Shown here in pieces: positions 33,991 through 44,552 of a DNA stretch of 64,000 nt. The position numbers and the translations under genes are program-made. Every line of letters starts with the position of its first letter. The stretch's first letter is position 1. Below the pieces are notes generated by a model that saw only the letters and a list, made by a program, of their open reading frames with translations, was not told where the DNA came from and did not search any database. This DNA comes from Enoplosus armatus (Eukaryota; Chordata; Actinopteri; Centrarchiformes; Enoplosidae): NCBI RefSeq assembly GCF_043641665.1, contig NC_092200.1, positions 20,346,227 to 20,410,226 of the forward strand, in the 5' to 3' direction.

Positions 33991-34411
33991 AAGATGGCGC
34001 CGCGGATGGCTGCCTCGGTCTGTTGGAGTGCATTGTTTTGCCTTGTTTTGTCTGTAAACAGTGTTTTACCTGATGAACACGGCCAAAATCTTGCACTGCC
34101 CCCCCCCCCCCCCCCCCCGCCCAACACAAACACAAGTTGTACATTATATTAACGTACACCGCCCCTGTCCCCCCTGCGTTACATTAACGCATGCACCTCC
34201 TACTGGACACTTTATCTGGACACTTTATTTTGGTCACTGCACTGTTTTTTATTTATCTTATCTTATTCTTTTAGCTTTATTTTTACATGCTTGTTGTCTG
34301 TCAGATTATACGTTATATGTTAAAAAAATGTAGCACCATCAGACCACGGCAAATTCCTTGTAATGTATGTTACTTAGCAATAAACAGATTCGGATTTGGA
34401 TTCGGATTCTG
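33991..34411 (+). mobile_element. Rex1/CR1-group LINE with most of its interior deleted
   Basis: Starts with the exact 5' end of the LINE (AAGATGGCGCCGCGGATGGC, compare 44557) through TTTGTCTGTAAACAGTGTTT. It has a short unmatched piece and a poly-C run (34101-34118), then resumes at the 3'UTR (AACACAAACACAAGTT) to the tail at 34411. The ORF is reduced to a few codons. It lies inside family B copy 3. Confidence 0.9.
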
Positions 34412-34570
34412 AGTAGGATCTCCCTTCAACACAATCATGATATGGAATCGTAAAATATTTCACTCTGCTTCCCCATAACCTCTCAGCTGCTGAACAATGC
34501 AGCAAGGTGATTTCACTGGTCAATTTTAAAAGTTATCAACGTAACGGTTTCCTGTGTTTACCCAAATTAA

Positions 34571-35040
34571 AGGTCCCATATTGTAGAAAGTGAGAGTTCC
34601 ATGTCTTGTTTGATTATAAAGGAGGTCTACATGCTATATAAATACTGTTAAAGTATCAAAACACTCATGGAGTCCATGCAGAAATGCACACAGCCCAGAC
34701 ACTGCCTTTAAACAAGCTATCAGGACTTCCGTAAGGTTGTGATGTCACAACTATACATTCACCGCACTCAGCCATGCCCCCAGCAGGTCATCTGCTCCAG
34801 GCACAGCACATCCACGAAGTACAGGGACGCTCATCCACCTGCTCAGTCTGTCTGAGTTTTTGGAGGTTGTTCCGCTTGTCTAAAACGACTTGTTTCAGAG
34901 AGAGAGGATGAACTGAGGGGCTGCATAAAGAGCCAGTATAAGATAAAGAAGGACTTTTTTGAACTGTGAATCATGCAAAGCTACTCTAGTGGAGTTCCAG
35001 AATAAAAATATAGAGCTGAAATGGGCATAATATAGGACCT
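34571..35040. mobile_element. TTAA-flanked MITE (470 bp)
   Basis: Begins AGGTCCCATATTGTAG after TTAA (34567-34570) and ends ATAATATAGGACCT before TTAA (35041-35044). A TTAA target with inverted tips is the signature of piggyBac-type insertion. No transposase. It sits in family B copy 3. Confidence 0.88.
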
Positions 35041-35519
35041 TTAATACATCTAGCCAAAATCCTCATCCACTGCGTCGTCCAGTATAAAATGGTCCTCATT
35101 TTATTAATTATTAATTGTTCATCGCTGTATTAATTACGTTAATTCATGGGTGCATTTTTTTCATTAATTTGTCTGTTTAGTAGCTGTAGTTGTGTGTTTG
35201 TAGTTAGTAGATTAATAAATATTAAATTTATAAAGAACCTGATCACATAGTTTGTGTGTATGAAGTATTACAGTCACTGTACACGCTACACCCTTTTTGT
35301 AGTTTGTTATAAGGTTGTTTATTTTAGATGCATTGCATGTTCAGTTCAGTTACTGATACCATCAAATTAGCTAGTAATGTTATGGGGAAGAGAGTCGGTC
35401 AAATCAAATGTTTGGAAGTTTGTGCGTGTGTGAATATAAGGTAGGATGACAAATCCACTGGAGAAATAAAAGTAATAATGGGATGAAAAGATTTTTTTTT
35501 TTCTTCCCTTTTTTATTTT

Positions 35520-36480
35520 AGTCCAGAGGATGAGAGAGGGGATGCACTGGACACCGTCCCCATCAGCATGCCTTCTGCAGACGCTGAGGCTGAAGAATGT
35601 GATAGTTTTCATTATTTTTTGCACTGCTTGCATTTGTTGTTCATGTTCAATTGGTAATATATATCTGAAGAAAAATCACTTTCGCTTCAATGTCCTTCAG
35701 TGTCATATAATAACCTTCTGTTCACTGTCTGAACATTTTTCGACACATCTATGTGGTCAGTAAATGAAATATAGAAATACACCCCACCTAGGCTAATATT
35801 ATAACAAATGGCTGTAACTTGATTAGGGAAGGTTAGTCTAAAATATCAACAAAAAATAATCACACTTTCCAAGACATTTAGATATTTTTGTCCTCATGCT
35901 TATGATTTTTTATTTTAAAGGAAAAGTTAAACATTTTGGGAAATGCGCTTACTTACACTTTCTCACTGAAAGTTAGATGGGCAGATCAATACCACTATCA
36001 CATCTTTATGCTAAATATGAAAGCCAGCAGCATATCGATCTTCTTGTGTTTCATAAATTTACTTTGTTTGTCTGACCAACAGGTCCAAAACCAAAGATCT
36101 AAAAAGTCGAAGATCCTCTCACCCAGAGCGTTTAATTGATTATCCAAATTGTTGTTTATCTAATATTTCCTCTGATTTCCCTGACAGGATGCAGACAACA
36201 AGGTGGCGCTTGCCTGCTCCCACGTTGACCTGCTGATCACAATCGATGGCTTTGATGGAGAGAGGGGGGCTATTGTGGCTGGGAGCAAAGGTAACGTTTT
36301 GAAGGTGAGTTCAAATTGAAGGACAGAAACAAGTAAATCACTGCAAGAAACTGGCTGTTGAGTGGTTTTCCTCTCCTCCATCTTATTCAGGCTAATTATG
36401 CCTAAAGGATCCTCCGCCCACCCTTCTTCATGTGGAAAGAGATTTCCAAAACTTTAAATCAGTTTTCATGAATAAACATT
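35520..36480 (+). pseudogene. Seryl-tRNA synthetase-like exon remnants
   Basis: Three pieces in the right order resemble cytosolic seryl-tRNA synthetase. The first is weak: near 35545 a frame gives LDTVPISMPSADAEAEE, where the human enzyme has HPSVPISNDED. The second is strong, at 36188-36304 (see its own entry). The third, near 36415-36475, gives LRPPFFMWKEISKTLNQFS and a stop, where the enzyme has TPFFMRKEV followed by QLSQF. With a stop in the third piece, a nine-residue loss in the second and no further exons nearby, this is most likely a decayed partial copy. Identification is from memory of the family. Confidence 0.6.
36188..36304 (+). pseudogene. Open exon resembling SARS1 (N-terminal edge of the catalytic domain)
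   Basis: Preceded by TTCCCTGACAG (acceptor) and followed by GTGAGT (donor). It contains exactly 39 open codons including [26 protein letters not shown] and [11 protein letters not shown]. Human SARS1 at this place has DVDNKV, then YSHVDLVVMVDGF, EGEKGAVVAGSRGYFLK. About nine residues between the first two blocks are missing, and the substitutions in GNVLK are unusual for so conserved an enzyme. Splice sites and frame are intact, so it could still be spliced into a transcript. Confidence 0.65.
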
Positions 36481-36657
36481 CAACACATAATGACTCAAAG
36501 GTAATTGTCATTAAAAATAACAACTTTAAGTACAAACTTTTGTTTTATATATTTGAAGAGTTTTGTCAATTTTAGATTGATAGATACTGGTTAAGACGGT
36601 ATTATCCCTCTATCGAGTAGTGTGAATTTTATTCATACACTGCAGTTTTACCTCTAA

Positions 36658-36890
36658 AACAGGCCATGCCCCTGTTGTACGATTGGACCACGCCCCCATC
36701 TAATTATGTGACAGGGGTGTGGTATGTTTATTACACACTCAAATAGGCCACGCCTCATTACATGAATAGACCACGCCTCTGTAACAAAACGTAGGTCACG
36801 CCTCCAGCACAAATTGGGCCACGCCCCTGTTACACAATTAGGCCACGCCCCTGCCACACACTTAGGCCACGCCTCTGTTACACAAGTCAT
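36658..36890. repeat. Minisatellite with CCACGCC core
   Basis: About eight diverged units of roughly 24-28 bp with the shape GGCCACGCC(C/T)CTGTTACACA. One stretch near 36700-36725 is in inverted sense (GACAGGGGTGTGG). Open frames over it are repeat artefacts. Confidence 0.85.
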
Positions 36891-36921
36891 AAGGTCAATA
36901 TAAATTGACCATACTCTAATT

Positions 36922-37168
36922 CTATGATGGCTGCCTCGGTCTGTTGGAGCGCATTGTTTTGCCTTGTTTTGTTTGTAAACAGTGTTTTTTGTTTTGGTTA
37001 CTGGACACTTTATTTGGTCATTGCACTGTTTGTTATTTATGTTATCTTATTTTTTTTTACCTTTATATTTTTACGTTTGTTGTCAGCACCATCAGACCAC
37101 GGCAAATTCCTTGTAATGTATGTTACTTATAAATAAACAGTTTCTGATTCTGATTCTGATTCCTGATC
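36922..37168 (+). mobile_element. Second internally deleted Rex1/CR1-group LINE
   Basis: The 5' part (GATGGCTGCCTCGGTCTGTT to TTTGTTTTGGTT) is joined directly to the 3' part (ACTGGACACTTTATTTGGTC), then runs to the tail at 37168. The junction differs from that of 33991-34411, so the two deletions are independent. Confidence 0.9.
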
Positions 37169-37717
37169 ATAGGATAGAGCTTATGAAATCAACTTAAGAA
37201 TCCAATTTACAAACTTATATTATACAACATCCTTTCACAGTAGGTTGAATCTGCACTGATGAAGAAACCTGGTATTGTGAAGGAATACAAACGGACTTAA
37301 GGTCTGACTGACTCCTCACGGCGACAGACCGTTAATATCCTCGCTGCAGACATGACGGAAATTCGGATGTCTTATTTTCAAGCAGAACTTTTCTTCCATG
37401 CTTGTGACATTTCATGACAAGCCATTTCTGCTTTCTATGCTTGTAGGGAAAACATCAATATTTATTAAGTACCATTCTTTAATTCTCATTCTCTAAGTAA
37501 TTGTAAGCATTGAAATTAACAGACCTATTCACTTTGCTCTTGTCAGGACGGCAGCTGAGAAGTGTCTTGTTGTGTTCAAGAAGGTTTGCATTGTAGCTTG
37601 AATGTCAAAAGTGCTTTTTTCTTTTTGAGACAACCGGAATGGATGCAAAGTTGGAAGAAAACACAATGTTTTCCCCTCATCTAAAATATGTCTCCTTTAT
37701 ATGAAATTGATTCAGTA

Positions 37718-40700
37718 TCAGAATCAGAATCAGAAACTGTTTATTGCCAAGTAACATACATTACACGGAATTTGCCATGGTCTGAAGGTGCTATTGTTTT
37801 GACAACAAATATGTAGAATATAAAAGGTAAAATAAGAATAAAAATAAGATAAGATAAATAACAATAACAAACAGTGCAGTGACCAAAATAAAGTAAAGTG
37901 TCCAGATAAAGTGTCCAGTAGGGGGTGGGTGCGTTAATGTAACGCAGGGGGGACAGGGGTGATGTACGTTAATATAACGTATAACTTGTGTTTGTCGGGG
38001 GGGGGGTCAGTGTAAGTCTGTCAGGTTGACTGCAGAGGGGAAGAAACTGTTTTTGTGGCGGGAGGTTTTGGTCCGCAGCCTCCTGCCAGAGGGGAGGGGG
38101 TCAAACAGATGGTGTCCGGGGTGGGGGGGTTCAGCAGTGATCTTCCCTGCTCTCCTCAGGGTCCTGGAGGAGTACAGGTCCTGAAGAGATGGGAGGTTGC
38201 AGCCAATCACCCTCTCTGCAGAGCGGATGATACGCTGCAGTCTGCGTCTGTCCTTGGTGGAGGCAGCAGCGTACCAGACAGTGATGGAGGTGATGGCAGT
38301 ATAGAAGTGAACCTGCATTGTTTGTGGCAGGTTAAACTTCCTCAGCTGCCTCAGGAAGTACATCCTCTGTTGGGCTTTCTTGATGAGGTCCTGGAGGTCC
38401 TGGCTGATGATGGAGCCCAGGAAATGGAAGGACTCCACAGTGTCCGCTGGAGAGTCACACAGGGTGATGGGGGCGGGTGGGGCTGCGCTCTTCCTGAAGT
38501 CTACAACCATCTCCACTGTCTTTGAAGCGTTAAGCTCCAGGTTGTTGCTGTTACACCAGGTCACCAAATGGTCAATCTCCCACCTGTAGGCAGACTCATC
38601 CCCTCCAGAGATGAGTCCAATGAGAGGGTGGTGTCGTCCGCGAACTTCAGGAGCTTGACGGACTAGTGACTGGAGGTGTAGCTGTTGGTGTACAGGGAGA
38701 AGAGTAGAGGAGAAAGAACACAGCCTTGAGGGGAGCCGGTGCTGATCGTCCGCAAGTCTGAGACGTGTTTCCCCAGCTTCACGTGTTGCTTTCTGTCAGA
38801 CAGGAAATCTGTGATTCACCTGCAGGTGGGGTCAGGCACGTTCAGCTGGGAGAGCTTGTCCTGAAGAAGAGCCGGGACGATCGTGTTAAAGGCAGAGCAG
38901 AAGTCCACAAACAGGATCCTGACGTAGGATCCTGCAGAGTCCAGGTGCTGGAGGATGAAGTGTAGGGCCAAGTTGACGGCGTCGTCTACAGACCTGTTGG
39001 CTCTATAGGCGAACTGCAGGGGGTCCAGCAGAGGGTCGGTGATGGATTTGAGGTGGGACAAGACCAGGCGTTCAAATGATTTCATGACCACAGAGGTCAG
39101 GGCGACGGGTCTGTAGTCATTTAATCCTGTGGGCCCTGTTTTTTGGGGACTGGGATGATGGTAGAGGCCTTGAAGCAGGCTGGCACGTGGCATGTCTCCA
39201 GTGAGGTGTTGAAGATGTCCGTGAACACCGGAGACAGCTGACCGGCGCAGCGCTTCAGGCAGGATGGGGAGATGGAGTCTGGTCCAGCAGCTTTCCGGGG
39301 ATTTTGTCTCTTGAAGAGCCTGTTCACATCTCTTTCAAGGACAGACAGAGGTGTAGATGCTGCAGGAGGGGGGGGCACTGTGGGGGGCAGCTGTGGTGGT
39401 AAGAGGTGTGAGAGTTCAGCCCCAGGTGTGATGAGGAGGTTGGGGCTGGTGGGCTGGAGCTGGTGGGGGATGGTGTCAGGACTGTCCCATTGTCTGTCAA
39501 AGCGACAGTAGAAGTTGTTGAGGCTGTTGGCGAGGCGTCGGTCGTTAGCAGAGTTGGGGGCTCTTCGCTTGTAGTTGGTGATCTGCCTGAGCCCCCTCCA
39601 CACAGAAGCATAGTCGTTGGAGGAGAACTGGTCTTGTAGTCTCTCTGAGTACAGTCGTTTAGCTTCCCTCACAGCCTTGCTAAACTTGTACTTGGCTTCC
39701 TTAAACTCCGCTCTGTTGCCACTCTTAAACGCCTCTTCCTTTTCCAACCTCAGCTGTCGCGGTCTTGCTGTGAACCAGGGTTTGTCGTTGTTATAACTCA
39801 CCCTGGTCCTGCGAGTTGGTACGCAGCAGTCCTCACAGAAGCTGATATATGACGTCACAGCCTCTGTGTACTCATCCAGACTGTTGGTAGCAGTCCTGAA
39901 AACATCCCAGTCAGTACAGTCCAAACACGCCTTCAGGTCCTCTGCAGCTTCACTGGTCCACTTCTTCAAAGTTCTCGCAACAGGCTTAGAAAGTATTAAT
40001 TTCTGCCTGTATGCAGGAATCAGGTGGACCATGTCATGGTCAGAGTGTCCCAGTGCAGCGCGGGTGACGGCGTGAAAAGCGTTACTGACTGTGGTGTAAC
40101 AGTAATCCAGAGTGTTCCCCTCCCTGGTGGGGCATTTAATAAACTGTTTGTATTTGGGGAGTTCATGTCTGAGGTTACCTTTGTTAAAGTCACCGAGGAC
40201 AATAACTAAGGAGTCCGGGTTGGTCCGCTCCGTTTCCAGTATCTGGTCGGCGAGTGCGCGCTGTGCGTCCTGCACGTTGGCCTCCGGTGGAATGTAAACA
40301 CCGACCAGAATGAACGAAGCGAATTCACGGGGGGAGTAGTATGGTTTACAGTTGATGAAAAAAGTTTCCAGGGAAGGAGAGCAATGTCGTCGGATCACTG
40401 TCACATCGTTAAACCAGCTGCTGTTGATGTAGAAACAAATACCTCCACCCTTTGTTTTGCCGGAGAGGTGCGCGTGCAGCTTGGAGAAGCTGGAATCCGT
40501 CCAGCTGCAGCGTCGCGTCGGGAGTTCTTTCCCCCAGCCATGTCTCCGTGAAGCACAAAACAGCAGATGAATAAAAGTCCTTGTTTCTCCTCACCAGCAG
40601 CTGGAGTTCGTCCATCTCATTCCCCAGTGAGCGCACGTTAGAGAGAAATATTCCGGGTAGCGGTGTGCATTGTCCTCGCCGGCGAAGACGCACGAGCGCA

Positions 40701-40955
40701 CCGGCACGTTTCCCTCTACGTCGACATAGAGCTGCAAAGGTGAGAGCACCTTTGACCAGAATGTCCCATAAAACAGTTAAAGGTGCAAGAAATTCGGGAA
40801 ACAAATCCACTGGAGTTGTTCCCCTGATGTTCATGAGCTCTTCTCTGGTGAAAGAGCTCCGTGAACCAAAACAAGAAACGCTATTTACAAACAAAACAAG
40901 GCAAAACAATGCGCTCCAACAGACTGAGGCAGCCATCCGCGGCGCCATCTTGGAT
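37718..40955 (-). mobile_element. Rex1/CR1-group LINE, nearly full length, broken
   Basis: Minus strand. The 5' end (GATCCAAGATGGCGCCGCGG) is at 40955 and the tail (CAGAATCAGAATCAGAAAC) at 37718. It matches the plus-strand LINE at 44553-47436 closely and retains the ORF2 C-terminal third which that copy lacks. On its 5' side it abuts L2 sequence at 40964. Confidence 0.96.
38007..40948 (-). pseudogene. LINE ORF2 (endonuclease-RT), four frame pieces
   Basis: Reads as [16 protein letters not shown] from 40948, shifts frame near 40460 (after QLLQAARA), then carries the AP-like endonuclease ([19 protein letters not shown]) to about 39150. A frameshift near PVPKKQ leads into RT ([31 protein letters not shown]). 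A stop replaces the W of CRWITDF at about 38818. The last piece holds [17 protein letters not shown], then the C-terminal domain to SRHKNSFFPSAVNLTDLH. The catalytic FADD region is present near 38630 on the DNA level. Not translatable as one protein. Confidence 0.92.
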
Positions 40956-41349
40956 CAACTCCAAGGCTGACAGAGAGTCACAGCTCTATTGAGCCATGTA
41001 TTCCTATAACCCTCAGCAGTAATGATTTCATGAGCTTCTTTAATGATAAAATTCTAACTATTAGAGACAGAATTGATCACCTTCTGTCTTCAGGTAGTAC
41101 CTTACCTTCAACCTGCAGGAATCTCAGAAATAGCTGTAAAACCTGATGTATATTTAGATTGCTTTTCTCCCATTGACCTTCACCAAATTACTAAAACCAT
41201 CTCTTCATCTAAGCCATCAACTTGTCTCTTAGACCCCATCCCAGCCTGGCTGCTTAAAGAGGTTTTACCTTTAGTCAGCACTTCTTTACTAGACATGATC
41301 AATCTGTCTTTATTAACAGGCTACGTACCACAGTCTTGATCCAGAGGTT

Positions 41350-43240
41350 TTAGCCAACTATAGAACTATATCTAACCTTCCCTTTCTTTCCAAGATTCTT
41401 GAGAAAGCAGTCGCCAACCAGCTGTGTGATTTTCTACATGACAATAAGTTGCTTGAGGACTTTCAGTCAGGTTTCAGAGCTCATCATAGCACTGGGAGAC
41501 AGCACTGGTGAAAGTTACAAATGACCTTCTAACTGCATCAGACTTGTCTCTATACTTGTTTTGTTAGATCTTAGTGCTGCATTCGACACCATTGACCATC
41601 ATATCCTATTACAGAGACCGGAACATTTAATTGGCATCAAAGGAACCGCACTAAGCTGGTTTAAGTCGTATTTATCAGATCGATCTCAGTTTGTACATGT
41701 TAACGATGAATCCTCCATGTACGCCAAAGTCAGTCATGGAGTTCCACAAAGTTCTGTGCTTGGACCAATACTATTCACCTTATATATGCTTCCTTTAGGA
41801 GATACCCAGCTATATTTATCGATCAAGCCAGAAGAACCTCATCAGTTAGCCAAGCTCCAAGCATGCGTTAAGGACATAAAGACCTGGATGACCTGTAATT
41901 ATCTGATGTTGAACTCGGACAAGACAGAAGTTATTGTTCTTGGCCCTGAACACCTCAGAAACACAGTATCTAAGGATATTGTTACCCTAGATGGCATTGC
42001 CCTGGCCTCCAGCGCCACCATGAGGAATCTCGGAGTTGCCTTTGATCAGGACATGTCCTTTAACTCCCACGTAAAACAAACTTCAAGGACTGCCTTCTTT
42101 CACCTCCGTAACATTGCAAAAATCAGGAAGATCCTGTCTCAAACAGATGCAGAAAAATTAGTCCATGCATTTGTCACGTCTAGGCTAGATTATTGCAATT
42201 CCTTATTATCAGGCTGTCGCAATAAGTCCCTGAGGACTCTCCAGCTGATCCAGAATGCTGCGGCACGTGTACTGACAGGAACCAGGAAAAGAGATCATAT
42301 TTCTCCTGTGTTAGCTTTGCTGCACTGGCTCTCTGTAAAATCTAGAATAGAGTTTAAAATCCTTCTCCTGACTTACAAAGCTCTTACTGGTCAAGCACCA
42401 TCATATCTTAAAGAGCTCATAGTACCCTATTACCCCACTAGAGCACTGCGCTCCCAGAATGCAGGGTTGCTTGTGGTTCCTAGAGTCTCCAAAAGCAGAA
42501 CAGCAGCCAGAGCCTTCAGCTATCAAGCTCCTCTCCTGTGGAATCGGCTCCCAGTTTGGGTCCGGGAGGCAGACACACTCTCTACTTTTAAGAGTAGGCT
42601 TAAAACTTGCTTTTTGATAACGCTTATAGTTAGGGCCCCTAGTTATGCCGCTATAGGCCTAGACTGCTGGGGGACTTCCCATGATGTACTGAGCTTTCCT
42701 CCTCTCCCTCTTCATCTTTGCACATTCATCACAGTCCAATGCATGTTACTACCTTCATATCTTCCCCGGAGTTTCTTTGTGCTTTGTCGTCTCGCAGGTT
42801 CCTGTGGATCGTGGTCCTGGTACGCCTGTGTGCTGCTGCCATGGGCCTGCCTGACTCTCATCACTACAGTTACAGCTGTAACTACTATTATCAGTCATAC
42901 TTCCAGTATTATTATAATTATAGCTGCTATTTCTACTGCTAGTGCTGCCATACATCTCTGTCTGTCTGTCTGTCTGTCGGTCTGTCTATCTGTGTCTCTA
43001 CGTCTATCTCTCTCTGTCTCTTTCTGTCTGTCTGTCTGTCTCTCCCCCTCTCTCTTTCTCCCTCCCTCTCTATGTCTCTCTCTCTCTCCCTCTCTCTCTC
43101 TCAAACCCAACCGGTCAAAGCAGATGACCGCCCACCTAGAGTCTGGTTCTCCTCGAGGTTTCTGCCTCTTAAAAGGAAGTTTTTCCTTGTCACTGTCGCC
43201 AAAGTGCTTGCTCATGGTGGGAACTGTTGGGTCTCTGTAA
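41350..43240 (+). pseudogene. L2 ORF2 RT region lacking its YADD active site
   Basis: Open from about 41561 (LDLSAAFDTIDHHILL; the initial codon there is TTG inside the domain). It contains KGTALSWFKSYLSDRSQFV and [20 protein letters not shown]. Compared with the copy at 16877, 48 bases around HFHCYAD are deleted, removing the catalytic YADD aspartates. A one-base loss after SRLKT (about 42608) shifts the last codons and lets the frame run through the 3' repeats. About 47 bases are also missing near 41336. It cannot be an active reverse transcriptase. Confidence 0.9.
42955..43105. repeat. (GTCT)n / (CT)n tract in the L2 3' region
   Basis: Counterpart of 18208-18302, longer and more interrupted. 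Confidence 0.95.
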
Positions 43241-43345
43241 TAACATTATAAAGAGTCGGTCTAGACCTGCTCTATTTGTAAAGTGTCATGAGATGACTTT
43301 TGTTGTGATTTGGCGCTATATGAATTGAAAAAATTGAATTGAAAG

Positions 43346-44552
43346 CAGTTACCAGAAATTGGCTTAATGTAAACACCCCAAAACAGGAACCGTGGCTTGA
43401 AATTGTAAAAGATATTTTTGTAAAGCTGACATACCTTTTGAGAGTTAAGAGAACACATTTGAAAACTGGAATATATACATGAACCAAGATACTGACTAAA
43501 TGAATACCTAATTAAAATGTACCTGTATTAATATTGTAATATTTCCAGAAAACTACTCATTGTTACTTTCTACTTTTTATTTTTTGTATACATTATTGTA
43601 CTATTTTTGTGTTAAGCTGTTCTATATATATTTTTGTGAAAACTTAATAAAAATTTGCCTGACGAGTACTTGACAGGTTCAACTGTTCTCCATTTCTGTT
43701 CAAAATACAGGTTTCGTTTTGATTCAGTATTCAATGTTTTTCAAAACTTCCATTTTAGCTTTCGTACTAGTATTCCGAAAAGATAAACATTTCAAAGCTG
43801 CATCTTTAGCTTGACTCTTCTTCCATGGATGATACAAAATTATTATAAGTAGCGTGGCTTACATCAGCAACCTGAAACTGAGCAATAGCAGATGCACACA
43901 TATCATGAGTACTCATGTTGGATACTGACAAGACTTGGGAGCTACTGGCTGTTTCTTCAAAATCTTGTGACTGAGCATTACCTGCAACACCATCACTGTC
44001 TACAGTATCATCAGACTTCATGCTCAATTTGTTCGGCGTGTTTAAATGTTTCCTGAAGCATGGAAGGGTACCAAAACTTTACAAGGACAGAAACCATGAA
44101 TCAGTCGTATATGCTTCACAAGCATGTTGGTACTCACAAGGCTGGCAAACAAGACAAATTACATCCATGGTATCAAATAAGACTGAGTGAAATGATAAAA
44201 TCACTGACAATATCCAAAACAAACAAACAAAAAAACAATTCCATCACATTGAGCAGCAAATGTTGCAAGCAGATAGGGTTGAGTGGTGCTGTTGATGGCA
44301 TCATCATGTTCCTGGATGCTTGTTCCAATCTGAGGATAAAATAATGAGTAAAAGTTACACATTGAAAGTCACACACTAAAATGATGAAAATAACATTAAA
44401 AATCTTATATTATTACTAAAGGTATAAAAATGTTTCCTAATCTTTGAAGGTGTCCCATATACAGGATAAATTATGGGGTGTATCACAGTATCTATGAGTT
44501 TAATTTTGCAGAAAAATATTTTTACACAAGAATAGATCCACAATAGATCACA
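43346..44552. other. Stretch between L2 and Rex1 with one short coding-like frame
   Basis: Mostly AT-rich and unrecognised. On the minus strand about 43806-44027 a frame reads MKSDDTVDSDGVAGNAQ, then SSSQVLSVSNMSTHDMCASA and FNNF-like sequence to SSMEEES. It is serine/acid-rich and not obviously random, but no family is recognised; it may be part of a transposon protein. Confidence 0.3.

Larger units (their letters stand above)
33460..35305 (+). mobile_element. LTR-like repeat family B, copy 3, three times interrupted
   Basis: Opposite orientation to copies 1 and 2. Family B pieces lie at about 33460-33680 (GTACAAGGAATGCTGAC, GGTGTTGTGCATATATG), 33925-33985 (TACTAAACCTAATTTA), 34420-34570 (ATCATGATATGGAATCGTAA) and 35041-35305 (ATTACAGTCACTGTACACG). 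Between them lie a hairpin-bearing segment, a deleted Rex1 copy and a TTAA MITE. Confidence 0.75.
40964..43345 (+). mobile_element. L2-clade LINE, 3' half (copy 3)
   Basis: Begins exactly after the Rex1 5' end with AGGCTGACAGAGAGTCACAG (RLTESHSSIEPCIP in frame). This is the direct continuation of the ORF2 segment [10 protein letters not shown] that ends the minus-strand L2 piece at 47437. It continues through RT, the C-terminal domain, the 3' repeats and TGATTTGGCGCTATATGAAT to about 43345. See the findings on inversion. Confidence 0.93.

Noticed and set aside
36654..36890. 78-codon minus-strand frame with repeated GAWPN
   Set aside because: Translation of the CCACGCC minisatellite.
38055..38525. 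156-codon plus-strand frame
   Set aside because: Shadow on the opposite strand of the LINE ORF2; GC-rich third positions keep it open.
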